This document shows positions 33,624 through 45,096 of a DNA stretch of 64,000 bases, one piece after another. The notes below the pieces were generated by a model that was not told where the DNA came from, searched no databases, and saw only the letters and a list, made by a program, of their open reading frames with translations. This stretch comes from Bretschneidera sinensis (lineage: Eukaryota > Streptophyta > Magnoliopsida > Brassicales > Akaniaceae). Where the stretch lies: contig CM043705.1 of the NCBI GenBank assembly GCA_023935145.1, forward strand, positions 54,795,084 through 54,859,083, given 5' to 3'. Each line of letters starts with the position of its first letter. Within the stretch, counting starts at the first letter, position 1. The translations under genes were made by a program, and so were the position numbers.

Positions 33624-34857
33624 CCAATATAATTTACACAATGTGTCAAACACCAAAGTTTTTGGTAACTAAAGCCAAACAAGTAGCCAATTAGGAAATT
33701 ATTACTTTTCATAATGGGATCATTATGTTTAACAAGTAATTTCGTGAGACAAAACATTGTAAATTTTATCATATCTTTCATGAAATTAATCTATTATACT
33801 CTCCACATCCCATTCATAGCCTATAAAATTTTCTCAAGTGGATATAAGATATTTTACATATCTCAAGTGAAGATAAACATCATTATATGAGTTACTAGGC
33901 ATGTAAACTTTAGTTCATTATTCCAAAGTTTTAGTATTAATCCCAATGAGTATACAAAACACAAATTTTAAGATATTGCTCATCTTTTACTTAATATATT
34001 AGCATATCACAACATTGAAATATATTTTGCATGCTCAAAATTTAATTATTTCCAATAAGTGCACCAATTGAGAAAATATGAATTAGAAAATTTAAGAAAG
34101 CTACATATTTTTGATAATTTTTAATTTTATATTTTCTAATACATTCCCATGAAAGTAGACTTGATTTTATTTTTTGACCTGGTCAAAATTTCAATAGTAA
34201 TACTATTGTTATCAACAACAATGGAAACTGTTCAAGACAACCAAAAGGTAGCATATTAATAAGAAAGGTAATTACAACAACCAAATTCTCGACGCATCAT
34301 TACGTACTCCTTTTGGGTAGAGTATGCAACATGCAAGTAGAATCTCTCACATGAAACTAACACATTAACGTATCTTTGTTTTCAAAATGCCTAGCATTTT
34401 TGGGCAGAAAGACAATCTAGACTAAAATAAATTCTACTAAATGTTTCATATTAATATAGAAATTAAAACACGTAATTACCCCCTTTAGGCAGGTGATTGA
34501 ATACAATAACCAAGATAAACATCTCGTAACAACAACATGAAAAAACCCTATAAATATCAGTGAATGAACCACTTTGGCGATAACCATCCACATTATCTGA
34601 TGAAACTATTTCAAAACAAGACTGATAGAATATAATACCTAACATGTAAACATACTAAAACAACATGTATACATTTTAAAGGAGATAAATATTACATAGA
34701 TACATGTCATTAACACAATAAAACTCCACAAGTACCATGTGAAAAGATTATATGATCAACCAATCAAACTTTAAATAATTTATCAATCTTAGATAGTGGT
34801 AAGATCTTAACAATCAAGTAAAATATATTCATCAGTTCAAAATAGCTCACTCAAGCG

Positions 34858-34891
<34 letters not shown>

Positions 34892-35301
34892 AATATGAAA
34901 CCACTACAGATATCAATTTTTTCTTAATCAATAATATATCATGAAAAACAATCCCAAAATCATACCAAGTAGATCATCAATCAATCTGCCAAAAGAGTTT
35001 TGCACTGCCCTCTCATTTTTGTTTTTAAACATCTATTAGAGCTTTTAAGACAAATAAGTCTTGAACAAAAAGCTAAACAATAAATGGTTACTATAATGAT
35101 TGTACCTTCCATTTCCATATTGTAGCATTTTCTAATTTTTTATTACCATTCTTGCTGCAGCAAAGATCCCAGGAGTACGATATCAAACTCTATTAGCACA
35201 AGGGATTTGACGAATTTATCCATTCATGGTATTTCCCACATTAATTAATGATCACTAATTAATCCCTAGAAGTCAATGGTGACTGTTTGAGAAGTATTTA
35301 A
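33624..35301. other. anonymous AT-rich DNA
   Basis: No convincing gene. A 60-codon minus-strand frame (34645-34463) has no recognisable family and could be chance. A run of about 32 A lies at 34858-34889. This and 41992-44258 were continuous before the copia element inserted at TTTAA. Confidence 0.45.
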
Positions 35302-35888
35302 TAATGAAATTTTGGGTTCATATGTGTTATAACATTGTACATATAGACCCATTATCTAATAACAGACCCAATTAAGTGATATTAATTGTATTGGTCTCCA
35401 AAGTATCAAGGTTAAATAGTATGGGCCACCTTATGTGTAGAAGCCCGATATGGTATGGGTCTTTGTTAATGGGCCAAAGACCCAATGCACATGTGTGAGG
35501 TAACTGAAGGGGTTATGGTCCCTAAGACACAGGGAAATAAAAGGACATCAGGAGAGGGTGTTTAATGTATGTTTTAATTTTCTTAAAATAGATAGTTCTT
35601 CTCCTCCCTCTAACATTCAGTTTATTTTTGGTTCCCATACCAAAGGTGGTTCTCCTTGTAGTCTTAGAAGATCAACCCAAGGAATCTTGCTTGCAATAGA
35701 TTCCGGTTGGTGTTTCTAACTCATCTTCTCAATCTATATATGAATTCTTGATATGTTTAACATGAGATCTTGGCTGTATCATGATATTTGTTCAAAATAT
35801 GAAATACCATGATTATGTAAATTGATATGTATAAAGTTATATGGAATGAACTTTAATGATTTGTATATTAGAAACAAGATTTCTAATA
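35302..35888 (+). repeat. 5' LTR of the 6.7-kb copia
   Basis: It aligns with 41399-41986 from its first bases (GAAATTTTGGGTTCA against GGAATTTTGGGTTCA) to TTTCTAATA. Both termini are changed: TG to TA at the start and CA to TA at the end. These are transitions, probably acquired after insertion. Confidence 0.93.
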
Positions 35889-35890
35889 TG

Positions 35891-35903
35891 TGGTATCAGA
35901 GCC
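35891..35903 (+). other. copia primer-binding site (initiator tRNA-Met type)
   Basis: TGGTATCAGAGCC lies two bases after the LTR end. Confidence 0.92.
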
Positions 35904-36919
35904 TTTCATATTAGATTGTTGAGATTCATAAGAAAATTGAGTTTCTTGAATTTTCTCCCAATAAGCATGCTTAAGGCAGAAATTTGTTTTTAAAAATTGC
36001 TATAAATCCATGTTTATTGATGTGATTATGATATCTTTATGATATATGAATGAGATTTTATGATTACTCTATGAATTGCAACTCAAAATATGGATTTTGG
36101 TATGAAAATATCAAATTTTGGTGATTTGTTTTACAATTTTTCGTGACTGGTTTCGTAACTACAAATTGCAGTTTATCGAACTAGTGTTGCGGTGTTGTGT
36201 TCTTGGCCTTCAGCCTTTGTCATTGCAGAAGGCTGGCGCTACAGCACCAAAGTACTGGCGCTGCAGCACTAGAGATCTGTACCTTGGGCAGATTGCTGGC
36301 GCCGCGGCTCCTTCAGGGCAAAGTACTGGCGCTGGTCAAGGGAAAATTCCAGAGAACTGGTGCTACAACACCAGCTCCAGGAGGTGCTGCAGCACCAGCA
36401 ATCTGTCCTTTGGGCAGATTGCTGGCACCACGGCGCCAGTCAAGGTAAAAGGAAATTTTTTTTTTTAAGGATTTTGTTCCAAATTTTATGTTTAATGTTT
36501 TGAGATGAATGAATTGAAGTATTATGTTGCCAAAGCAACCTCTGATATGTAAGTTTATTTATTTTAAGACATGTAAACATGCTATTAATATGTGAAAATA
36601 ATCGGCCCAAAGGAAGGTTATTTTTGCATTATTAATAGATTAAAATAGTTGTGAATATGTGACAAATAAAGGTTGCCATGCGAATAATGTGTCGGTCTAA
36701 AGAAAGGCACATTATTTGGTAGGTTGGGTTGTCAATATTCATGACCTATATTTGAGATACCACTTACAAGTTGATATTTTTGTCCAAAGCCTAAGTATTA
36801 ATGTTGTGCTAGGTATCTTGTTATGGGCCCACATGCATGTGTATATGTATACAGTTTTGTTTTGATTTATATATACATGAGTTGTTACTAATTGTGAGCT
36901 TTTGTTCTTGTTTATAGCA
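35904..36919 (+). other. long leader of the copia, with GC-rich repeat
   Basis: About 1 kb separates primer site and gag. It holds the GC-rich repeat at 36190-36440 and ends in a pyrimidine-rich tract followed by TTTATAGCAG, which looks like a splice acceptor just before the gag start. A leader intron is possible but unproven. The open frame 36118-36468 runs through the repeat and shows no known domain. Confidence 0.5.
36190..36440. repeat. GC-rich minisatellite-like repeat in the copia leader
   Basis: Variants of CTGGCGCTGCAGCACC recur many times. A larger unit of about 122 bp is seen in TTGGGCAGATTGCTGGC at about 36283 and again at about 36406. Its base composition is far from the surrounding AT-rich DNA. 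Confidence 0.8.
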
Positions 36920-37735
36920 GTGTCGATTTCTGCTAACATCAATAGCATTCCCATGCTTAACGGCAGGAATTTTAAGAAGTGGTAAGATCATGTTATGATC
37001 GTGCTGGGTTGCATGGAATTAGGCTATGCATCGAGGGTCGATCACCCCGCGCCTTTGACCAGTGATAGTACCACTGAGCAAAAGGCTGCATATGAAAAAT
37101 ATGAGCAATCAAACCGCATGAGCCTAATGATTATGAAGCACTCGATTCCGGATACCATCAGGGGTTCTATTCCTGATGAAAATGATGCTAAGAAATTCCT
37201 CTCCCAAATAGCAGACTGATTCGCCGCAAACGAAAAGATCGAGACAAGCACCATCTTGACTAAGCTTGTCTTAATGCGGTGCAAGGGAAAGAGGAATATA
37301 AGAGAGTACATCATGGAGATGTCAAACCCTGTGACAAGACTAAAGGCATTCAAGCTGGAATTGCCAGAAGACATTCTGGTGCACTTAGTCTTGATCTCTC
37401 TTCCTATACAATTCAGTCCTTTCAAAATCAGTTACAATACTCAAAAGAAGAAATGGACTTTGAATGGTCTGATTGCTCAATGTGTACAAGAGGAAGAGAG
37501 ACTTAGTCATGAAAAGATTGAAAGTGCTCATTTAACATCAACTTATTAGGACCCCAGTTCCAACAAGAAAAGAAAGAGGAACAATAAAGGGAAGGAAACT
37601 GCAGGGTCTGGAAATTCACACCACAAGGGGTAACAGAAACAAGATAAAGGTATAACTTGTTTCTTTTGCCACAAAGCTAGTCATGTGAAGAAAGATTGCA
37701 CAAAATTCGCCAAGTATGTGACCTAGCGTGAGAAG
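36920..37735 (+). pseudogene. copia gag
   Basis: Gag begins at 36920 with GTG in place of the expected ATG, followed by SISANINSIPMLNGRNFKKW and then a stop at 36983-36985. The frame continues through RMSLMIMKHSIPDTIRGSIP, stop at 37217, LVLMRCKGKRNIREYIMEMS and GLIAQCVQEEERLSHEKIES. After a stop at 37547 a Lys-rich stretch leads to an intact zinc knuckle CFFCHKASHVKKDC (about 37668-37709). This is the plant copia gag layout; it would package element RNA if intact. Confidence 0.88.
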
Positions 37736-37774
37736 AAATGTAAACTTCTAAACTTTATTTGTTCAGAAGTTAAT

Positions 37775-38533
37775 TTGGCCTTAGTACCTAAGAACACTTG
37801 GTGGATAGATACAGGTGCAACTACTCACATAAGTGTTTCTATGCAGGGGTGCATAAGGAGCCGGACGCCAACTAATGCTGAAAGATTTATCTATGTGGGA
37901 AATGACGAAAAAGCTCTTGTGGAGGCAGTTTGTTTATTTAGATTACAATTGGAATCTGGTTGTAATTTGGATTTGGATGAGACTTTTTATGTACCATCTT
38001 TTAGATGGAATTTGGTTTCTATTTCATGTTTGGACAAATCAGATTTTTTTCTTGTTCATTTGGAAATAGAAAGTTTAGTCACTTTTAGAATTCAAATTTG
38101 ATTGGTACCGGTTCTTTAATTGATAATTTATATAAACTAGATATAATTGCCTCCAAAAAAATTGAATCCTTGCATACAAGTAATGTTGGTATTAAGCGCA
38201 GATTAACAAATGAGAATTCATCAATGTTATGGCACAAGTGTTTATGACATATTTCTAAACAAAGGATTCAAAGACTTGTGTCAGAAGGAATTCTTGATCC
38301 CTTAGATTTGTCAGATTTTGAAGTCTGCATTGAGTGCATTAAGTGAAAACAAACAAATGTTAAAAATAAAGGTGCTAATAGGAGTAATAATGTCTTGGAA
38401 TTGATACATAGATATTTATGGTCCATTCCTTACGGCTTCTTAGAATGGACAACAATATTTTATCACTTTCATAGATGATTACTCCAGGTATAGCTACCTT
38501 TATTTAATTCATGAGAAGTCTCAATCAATAGGA
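37775..38533 (+). pseudogene. copia protease and GAG-pre-integrase
   Basis: The frame from 37775 contains NTWWIDTGATTHISVSMQGC, with the DTG active site of the aspartic protease, then ERFIYVGNDEKALVEAV and LDETFYVPSFRWNLVSISCL. It stops at 38099. The following zinc module is degraded but visible (MLWHKCL, a stop, HISKQRIQRLVSEGIL, then CIECIK). The N-terminal part of the integrase core is frameshifted between about 38400 and 38530. Confidence 0.88.
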
Positions 38534-39483
38534 ATGTTCAAGAATTTCAAAGTCGAAGTCGAAAATCAATTATGCAAGAAAATTAAGGCCATCAAATCTG
38601 ACCTTGGAGGCGAATACTACGGTAGATATTATGGATTAGGTGAACAATGTCTCGGACCCTTCGCCAAATTTTTGAAGAAATGTGGGATCGTTCCTCAATA
38701 CACCATGCCAGGGACTCCTAGTCAAAATGGTGTAGCTGAGAGACGAAACCGAACCTTAAAGGATATGGTAAGAAGTATGATTAGTCATTCTTCTTTGCCA
38801 GAATCACTTTGGGGTGAAGTCTTCAAGGTTGTAGTTTACATCTTGAACAGAGTTCCAAGTAAAGTAGTAGCTAAAAACCCATACGAGTTATGGATAGACA
38901 GAAAGCCTAGCATTATGCATTTGCATATTTGGGGATGTCCAGCTGAGGCTCGGCCTTATAAACCAAATGCGAAGAAGCTGGACTCAAGGACAGTTAGCTG
39001 CTATTTTGTTGGATACTCTGAAAGATCAAGGGGTTTCAAATTTTATGATTCCTCTAATATGTCCTTTTTTGAAATGGGTAATGCCAAGTTCATTGAGGAT
39101 GTTGAGTTAAGTGGGAGAGACCAACTCAGGCAAGTCAATTTTGAGGAGGAATGTGTTTACATTCCTGTTGTTGCAACTGAAAACGTTCAGGTATCTATAC
39201 CTGACATTATTCAAAATGCAAATCCGGAGATCCAACGCATTGATGATGAAATTGAGGTTCATGAAGAGGTACCTCAAGTGGAAGTACTATTAAAGAGATC
39301 CACTGGAGAAAAGAGAAACGCGATTTCGACTGATTATGTCGTGTATATCCAGGAACATGAGTTTGATATAGGTCTGAAAGATGATCCGACTTCTTTTAGT
39401 CAAGTCACACAATGTCTTAATTCTGAAAAGTGGATTGAAACCATGAAGGATGAGATGAAATCAATGGATGACAATGATGTTTG
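38534..39483 (+). pseudogene. copia integrase core to reverse transcriptase start
   Basis: The longest open frame of the window (316 residues). It holds the second catalytic Asp in [15 protein letters not shown], the Glu in [20 protein letters not shown], then [36 protein letters not shown] and [19 protein letters not shown] variable acidic region follows, then the RT start [20 protein letters not shown]. It stops at 39482. The first Asp of the integrase lies in the frameshifted part upstream. Confidence 0.92.
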
Positions 39484-40314
39484 AGACTTAGTAGAGTTGC
39501 CCAAAGGTGCGAAACCGATTGGTTACAAATGGATATTTAAAACCAAACGGGATTCGAAATGAAACATTGAAAGGTATAAGGCCCGCCTAGTCGCCAAAGG
39601 TTTCACTCAAAAGGAAGGCATTGACTATAAAGAGACTTTTTCGCCAGTTTCGACGAAAGATTCCTTTAGAATCATTATGGCACGTATAGGTCACTATGAT
39701 TTGAAGCTACATCAAATGGACGTTAAAACAACTTTTCTCAATGGAAACATTGAAGAAACAATATACATGGTGCAACTGGAGAACTTTGAATCCAAATATT
39801 TAAAGCACATTGTATGCAAGCTTAAGAAGTCCATTTATGGCTTAAAACAGGCATCCCGACAATGGTATCGGAAATTTGATTAGGTGATTAAATCATTTGG
39901 ATTTAAGAAAAACACCGTTGATCAGTGCATATATATCAAGTTCAGTGGGAGCAAATTTATTATCCTGGTGCTATATATAACATTCTACTAGCAAGCATCA
40001 ACATAGGCCTATTGCATGAAACCAAGAGATTTCTATCAAGTAAATTTGAAATGAAATATCTTAGTGATGTGTCCTTTGTTTTGGGTATACAGATCCATAG
40101 AGATCGTTCCAAAGGTATACTTGGACTATCACAGAAGGCCTATATTGATAAAGTGCTAAGTAGATTTAGTATGAGTGGTTGTACACCAGGAAACACACTC
40201 GTGGCAAAGGGTGATAAGTTCAGTTTGCTCCAATGTCCAAAAAATGAACTTGAGAAGAAGGAAACGGAGAAATATCCCTATGCTTCGGCTGTTGGGAGTC
40301 TCATGTATGCATAA
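39484..40314 (+). pseudogene. copia reverse transcriptase, catalytic box deleted
   Basis: Pieces in order: GAKPIGYKWIFKTKRDSK, a stop, ERYKARLVAKGFTQKEGIDY, KETFSPVSTKDSFRIIMARI, LHQMDVKTTFLNGNIEETIY, LKKSIYGLKQASRQWYRKFD, a stop, then GFKKNTVDQCIYIKFSGSKF. The catalytic YVDD would come next. A 4-bp deletion (about 39974-39984) removes it and shifts the frame, leaving LYIYNILLAS. The rest continues open with SKFEMKYLSDVSFVLGIQIH to YPYASAVGSLMYA and a stop at 40312. Confidence 0.92.
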
Positions 40315-40962
40315 ATGTGTATGCGACCGGACCTTGCGTACATTGTTGGAATGTTGGGCATATATTTGAATAACCCGGGCGTGGATCATTGGAAAGCAGC
40401 TAAACGAGTTATGAGATATCTACAGAGAACGAAGGATTATATGCTCACATATCGAAGATTGGATCTTTTGGAGATCGTTGGGTATTCAGACTCTGATTTT
40501 GCTGGGTGTCTCGATAGCAGGAGATCCACTTTTAGCTATGTCTTTATATTAGCTGGAGGAGCTATATCATGGAATAGTGTGAAACAGTCACTCATAGCTA
40601 CTTCCACCATGGAGGCAGAGTTCATAGCTTGCCATGAGGCATCAAATCAGGGAATATGGCTGCGAAATTTTATCACTGGGCTGCGCACGGTTGATGATAT
40701 TGATAAACCATTAACGATTTATTGTGATAATAAGGTTGCTGAGTTATATTCTAAGAACAACCGAAGCTCGTCGAGGTCAAAGCATATTGACATCAAGTTT
40801 CTGGTTGTCAAAGAGAGAGTTCAGAGTTCTCAAGTGTCAATTAAGCATATCAGTACAAACTCTATGATTGCAGATCCACTTACTAAGGGTTTGCCACCCA
40901 TAGTGTTTCATGAGCATGTTGCTCACATGGGTGTTGTTCTTTTGGACCATATGCCCGTATAG
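40315..40962 (+). pseudogene. copia RNase H
   Basis: 215-residue open frame with RPDLAYIVGMLGIYLNNPG, HWKAAKRVMRYLQRTKDYML, VGYSDSDFAGCLDSRRSTF, the TMEAEFIACHEASNQGIWL block and YCDNKVAELYSKNN, ending with RSKHIDIKFLVVKERV. The catalytic acidic residues of the copia RNase H appear present. It stops at 40960, before a 430-bp untranslated stretch leading to the polypurine tract. Confidence 0.93.
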
Positions 40963-41398
40963 TGGGAGTTTGTATTTGGCTTTTACTTTTGCTCAATTGA
41001 CATGGTTATGTTATTCTGTACAGACTTTGGATTATGTATTTTGATTACTCTATGATGACTTTCATTGCAGTTTTGCACTTAATGTTTGAAAGTATTTCAT
41101 ATGATTCTTTTGAGTCATATGGAGGACCAATTGGAAATTGACATGTTTAAGATCACGTTTCATGTAATTTCCATGCTACACATCCATACTAGATCTATGT
41201 CATTAATTGTGTTAATGTTGTGACCATTGATGGGTCTTGTTACGATAAATGTGATAAAGGCTGCTTTAATCCTACATTGATATGGTTAATGGACTTGATT
41301 GTTGTTGCATATTTTGGTTTAGATAGCACAAATGAGCTCAATTAAGGTTATCTTCATGTACAATATAAATGATAACATTTGTAACCCAAGTGGGAGAT
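40963..41398 (+). other. 3' untranslated part and polypurine tract of the copia
   Basis: No coding similarity. It ends in AAGTGGGAGAT (41388-41398), the usual copia polypurine tract, directly before the 3' LTR. Confidence 0.8.
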
Positions 41399-41986
41399 TG
41401 TTGGAATTTTGGGTTCAAATGTGTTATAATATTGTACATGTAGACCCGTTATCTAATAAATGACCCAATTAAGTGATATTAATTGTATGGGTCTCCAAAG
41501 TATCAAGGTTAAACAGTATGAGCCACATGATGTGTAGAAGCCCGATGTGGTATGGGTCTTTGTTAATGGACCAAAGACCCAATGCACATGTGTGAGGTAA
41601 CTGAAGGGGTTATGATCCCTAAGACACAGGGAAATAAAATGACATCTGGGGAGGGTGTTTAATGTAAGTTTTAATTTTCTTAAAACAAATAGTTCTTCTC
41701 CATCCCTCTAACATTCAATTTATTTTTGGTTCTTATACCAAAGGGGGTTCTCCCTGTAGTCTTAGAAGATCAACCTAAGGAGTCTTGCTTGCAATGGATT
41801 CCGGTTGGTGTTTCTAACTCATCTTCTCAATCTATATATGAATTCTTGATATGTTTAACATGAGATCTTGGTTGTATCATGATGTTTGTTCAAAATATGA
41901 AACATCATGATTGTGTAAATTGATATGTATAAAGTTATATGGAATGAACTTTAACGATTTGTATATTAGAAACAAGATTTCTAACA
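41399..41986 (+). repeat. 3' LTR of the 6.7-kb copia
   Basis: Starts TGTTGGAATTTTGGG and ends TTTCTAACA with intact TG/CA ends, followed by the duplication TTTAA. Confidence 0.95.
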
Positions 41987-41991
41987 TTTAA

Positions 41992-44258
41992 TTGAAACAC
42001 TCAACTGCTTGCTACCTTTTTTTATTTTTTATTTTTAGCTTTTATATTTAGTTCTTTTTTTTTGTTCTTCGCTAGTAGCCACTTAGTATGGATAATCATT
42101 CTTTCTTTTTAATTATTTTTATAAAAAAAAACACGTTTAGAGGAAAAGATTGAGTAAAAACATAAATATTAGTTTAATAAAAGAAATTCGAACACAAGAA
42201 CTCATGATAAGAAGAACAAAAATTCATATGATTTTAATCCTTGATTAAATAGGAACAATATTCCTATAAATTTATTGCAAAATGACGATCGGAAGGGACA
42301 AATTCAGCAACCCAAAGTTGCAGTTCTAATGGATATTTTTCACATGAAATAATACAATTTCTTTTGAATTTAAATGCAATATTCTTGAATTAGGTTTTAA
42401 ATTCATGTATGTAGGCTAAATAAACATAAACAATAATATTATACATTAAATTAGAACACAAATAATTGCATAAGTAAATCATATACCTGATTGAGCCATC
42501 ATCACAACAAAAAATTGAATTATCTCATAGCAGAAACTTGATCAGGGTTAGGTCTTCATTTTTGTACTCACACAACAATAACTTTCTCATATGGATAAAA
42601 AATTGAATACTCAAACGTACTGGAAGGCAATGAAGAGACCTAGCCCGTTTATATACACATCAATTTACTGAGAGTTCAAATGGTCATTCTATCTACAGGT
42701 CATTATTGGATTAAGGCCTATATTAGCTGTTGACTCACATTAATAATATTAAGATGTGTACATGATTACCAATTAACAACAGATGACTCTCATACTTTTC
42801 TCATTATCCAAATCTGTTGACCCGGTTTTATAAAATCAAAACCACTCTAATTAATGGTAGCCCACGTAGAAAAATTCCAACAGAATACACTATCTTGCAT
42901 GCTTGGATCTGCACCATGCTTCACTTCATTGGAATTTTTCCCTTGTTTTTACTGATTTCATGGGCTTTGTATAATTGTATGTAATTTTTCTCATCTTACC
43001 CGACCCTCTGATTTGGGTTTCTTATTTTTCTTTCCTCAACTATCGCAATGAATTTTCCGGAAAGTTTCTTTGATTCTTTTTCCTATTTATTTCGTTACAC
43101 TTTGCCATTGTAAAAGCGTCTAATACAAGCTTTTCTAGGAACCATGAAATTGGGTAATAGAATAAATCATGTAAGGTGAATGCAATTTTTTATGGATCTT
43201 CAAGTTTCCTTTGCAACATTCATAGATGTCTTACAAAAATTTGGTAGTGCTTGGTTTCAGTGTCTCAATGAGTAGCAAAGTACCTATTGATGTTTTGCGT
43301 TTTTTATTTTCTGAGCTTTTTTTTTCCAAAGTGTGGGCGTAGTAACAGGAATTTGAGTTGCTAATATCTGTCGGAGCTTTTTGTTGAAATGAATTAATAT
43401 AATAGAGAGACATGGGGACTTTTGCATAGAAGCTACTTGATAGAAGTCCTCTGTATAGTTTTTTAGATGTATTTTGAGACTACATGCAGTGGTCTATTCT
43501 CAAGACTAAACATTGTGATTAGAGAAATAGTGTGTTACTCCTACTACATCTATGGTGTGAATGATGTAAATGTTGTGTTTTACGTACGTGTTGTGCAATC
43601 ATTTAATATTTTCCATGAGTGATTTTAAAGTTTTCTGGCTCTTATTAGTGATGACTTTTTTAATACCCTTTAATTTGCATTAGATTTTACTTTAGAAATA
43701 TTGAACTTCACCTTTCATGTAAAAGTGCCCGTTTGTCTTCTACATATGCATCATATATAGAAACAAAATCTGATCATTGTCTCTACCTCTTCTTTGACGT
43801 CTTTCTCTCGCTTCATGGACCGCTATTTCTTTCCACCATTTCTTTGATCTATCGATTTTCCATTTAGTCTCTATGAATTTTCAGTTTGTTTGATTTATTT
43901 TCCTGAATTTCTTAATTTCCATTGATTATCTGTTTTTAATACATTTATTTTTAAGATATTGTTTCAACTCTAGAGGTTATTTTTTTACAATATTAGTACA
44001 CATTAGCTCTTGATTTTTAGTAAAAAAGAAGAAGCAAAATATCTAATGGAAAATTTCTGTTTAACATATTTTAATGGAATAATTTGATATAGAAATATCA
44101 TCTGAATACTTGTGAAGATGAGCCCTGTCTATCATAGCAATTAGCATTGAAAAACAAAAACATATATATACCACATGCTTATTAGGTGAGCTTGGCAATG
44201 AGAGGATGGACTAGTCACTTACGCGTATTATTGAGAACAAAAGAAATGATTGATCCAA
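41992..44258. other. anonymous AT-rich DNA, possible host gene border
   Basis: No gene can be established. The only suggestive signal is the promoter-like arrangement at 42480-42660 on the minus strand. The rest is T-rich and A-rich without a recognisable domain or RNA. Confidence 0.4.
42480..42660 (-). promoter_or_regulatory. weak candidate promoter and first exon of a host gene
   Basis: On the minus strand GTGTATATAAACGGG (about 42645) is TATA-like. About 140 bases downstream ATGATGGCTCAATCAG is followed by GTATATG, a possible 5' splice site (about 42488). A short upstream ATG reading MKT-stop lies between. No downstream exon could be confirmed, so this is only a candidate. Confidence 0.2.
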
Positions 44259-44275
44259 AAGTAAGGCTCTCCGTA

Positions 44276-44491
44276 GAGTGCTTGAAATAATAAGAGATAC
44301 ATGGTTTGATACCTTTAATTTTTTATTTAAAATAATTTTTTTTGCAAATGATGTAGAACTTTAAGATTTTGTAGAGTTTCTATCATGTAGATAGACTTTA
44401 TTGAGATGATTTTGTAAATATTTTGTACATGGATGACATCCCCATTGGTCCCTTTGATTTATATACACATACTTTTATTTATAAAAAAAAG
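44276..44491 (+). mobile_element. 5'-truncated retroposon, probably a LINE 3' end
   Basis: The insert ends in an A-run (TTTATTTATAAAAAAAAG) and is bounded by a 17-bp direct repeat, AAGTAAGGCTCTCCGTA at 44259-44275 and AAGTAAGGCTCTCCATA at 44492-44508, one mismatch. A long duplication with a 3' poly-A is the signature of target-primed reverse transcription. The short body has no ORF, so the parent could be an L1-type LINE 3' end or a processed transcript. Confidence 0.8.
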
Positions 44492-44661
44492 AAGTAAGGC
44501 TCTCCATAATTTTCAAAATTCAAAACTGTTCCTGTAGTTTTCCCTAGCTGATGATCTAACTTGAGGCAGATTTGTGTTTACCTTGTCCATTTCTTACTGA
44601 TCAGCCATTTAGAAGCTGATGGTCAAATTTGAGTACCAAACTTAATAGATTTCATGGATAT

Positions 44662-44712
44662 TCCTCCCCCCCCCCCCTTTCTCTCCCCTTTTCCCTTTTT
44701 TTTTTTTTTTGC
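44662..44712. repeat. C-run and T-run
   Basis: A run of about 12 C followed by pyrimidine-rich sequence and about 15 T. Confidence 0.9.
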
Positions 44713-45013
44713 ATTATTCGAGCATGTCTGATACATTATAAGAACCTAAGGAAGCAAAAAGTATTATGTTGATAATGGTAAATGCACTTATGAATAAGAA
44801 GTAATATTTGCTATAACAATTAAGCTAAAAAATGTTAGTCACATTCACTTATGTTATTCATTCATCATTTTACATCTAATATATATGTGGAAAAGATTGA
44901 CTAGAAGATCTGATAATAGTACATGCACTTTGGTGTTTGTATTAAGCTCTATCTTACTTGGGTTCATGATTGTTAACATTTTAATTTCATAGAAAGCCTG
45001 ATATGAATCTGTA

Positions 45014-45014
45014 A

Positions 45015-45053
<39 letters not shown>
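45014..45053. repeat. CA/TA microsatellite
   Basis: ACACACACATAT followed by about 15 AT units. Confidence 0.92.
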
Positions 45054-45055
<2 letters not shown>

Positions 45056-45096
45056 AAAAAATATAATGAAATAAGTGGCTAAGTGGTCAGCAAGAC

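Larger units (their letters stand above)
35302..41986 (+). mobile_element. Ty1/copia retrotransposon, complete structure
   Basis: 5' LTR 35302-35888, primer site 35891-35903, gag, protease, integrase, reverse transcriptase, RNase H and 3' LTR 41399-41986, with identical duplications TTTAA at 35297-35301 and 41987-41991. All copia domains are present in order but contain stops, frameshifts and a deletion over the catalytic YVDD. By eye the first 380 bases of the two LTRs differ at about 25 positions, so the insertion is not recent. No other element is nested in it. Confidence 0.96.

Noticed and set aside
34463..34645. 60-codon minus-strand frame that looked protein-like
   Set aside because: Too short, no family, no splice support found; kept only as a remark in the anonymous region.
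34858..34889. Poly-A run considered as the tail of a retroposon
   Set aside because: No matching direct repeat was found on the two sides, unlike the insert at 44276.
36118..36468. 116-codon frame in the copia leader with repeated GQIAG residues
   Set aside because: It follows from the GC-rich DNA repeat, in two overlapping frames, and lies before the gag start. No protein family recognised.
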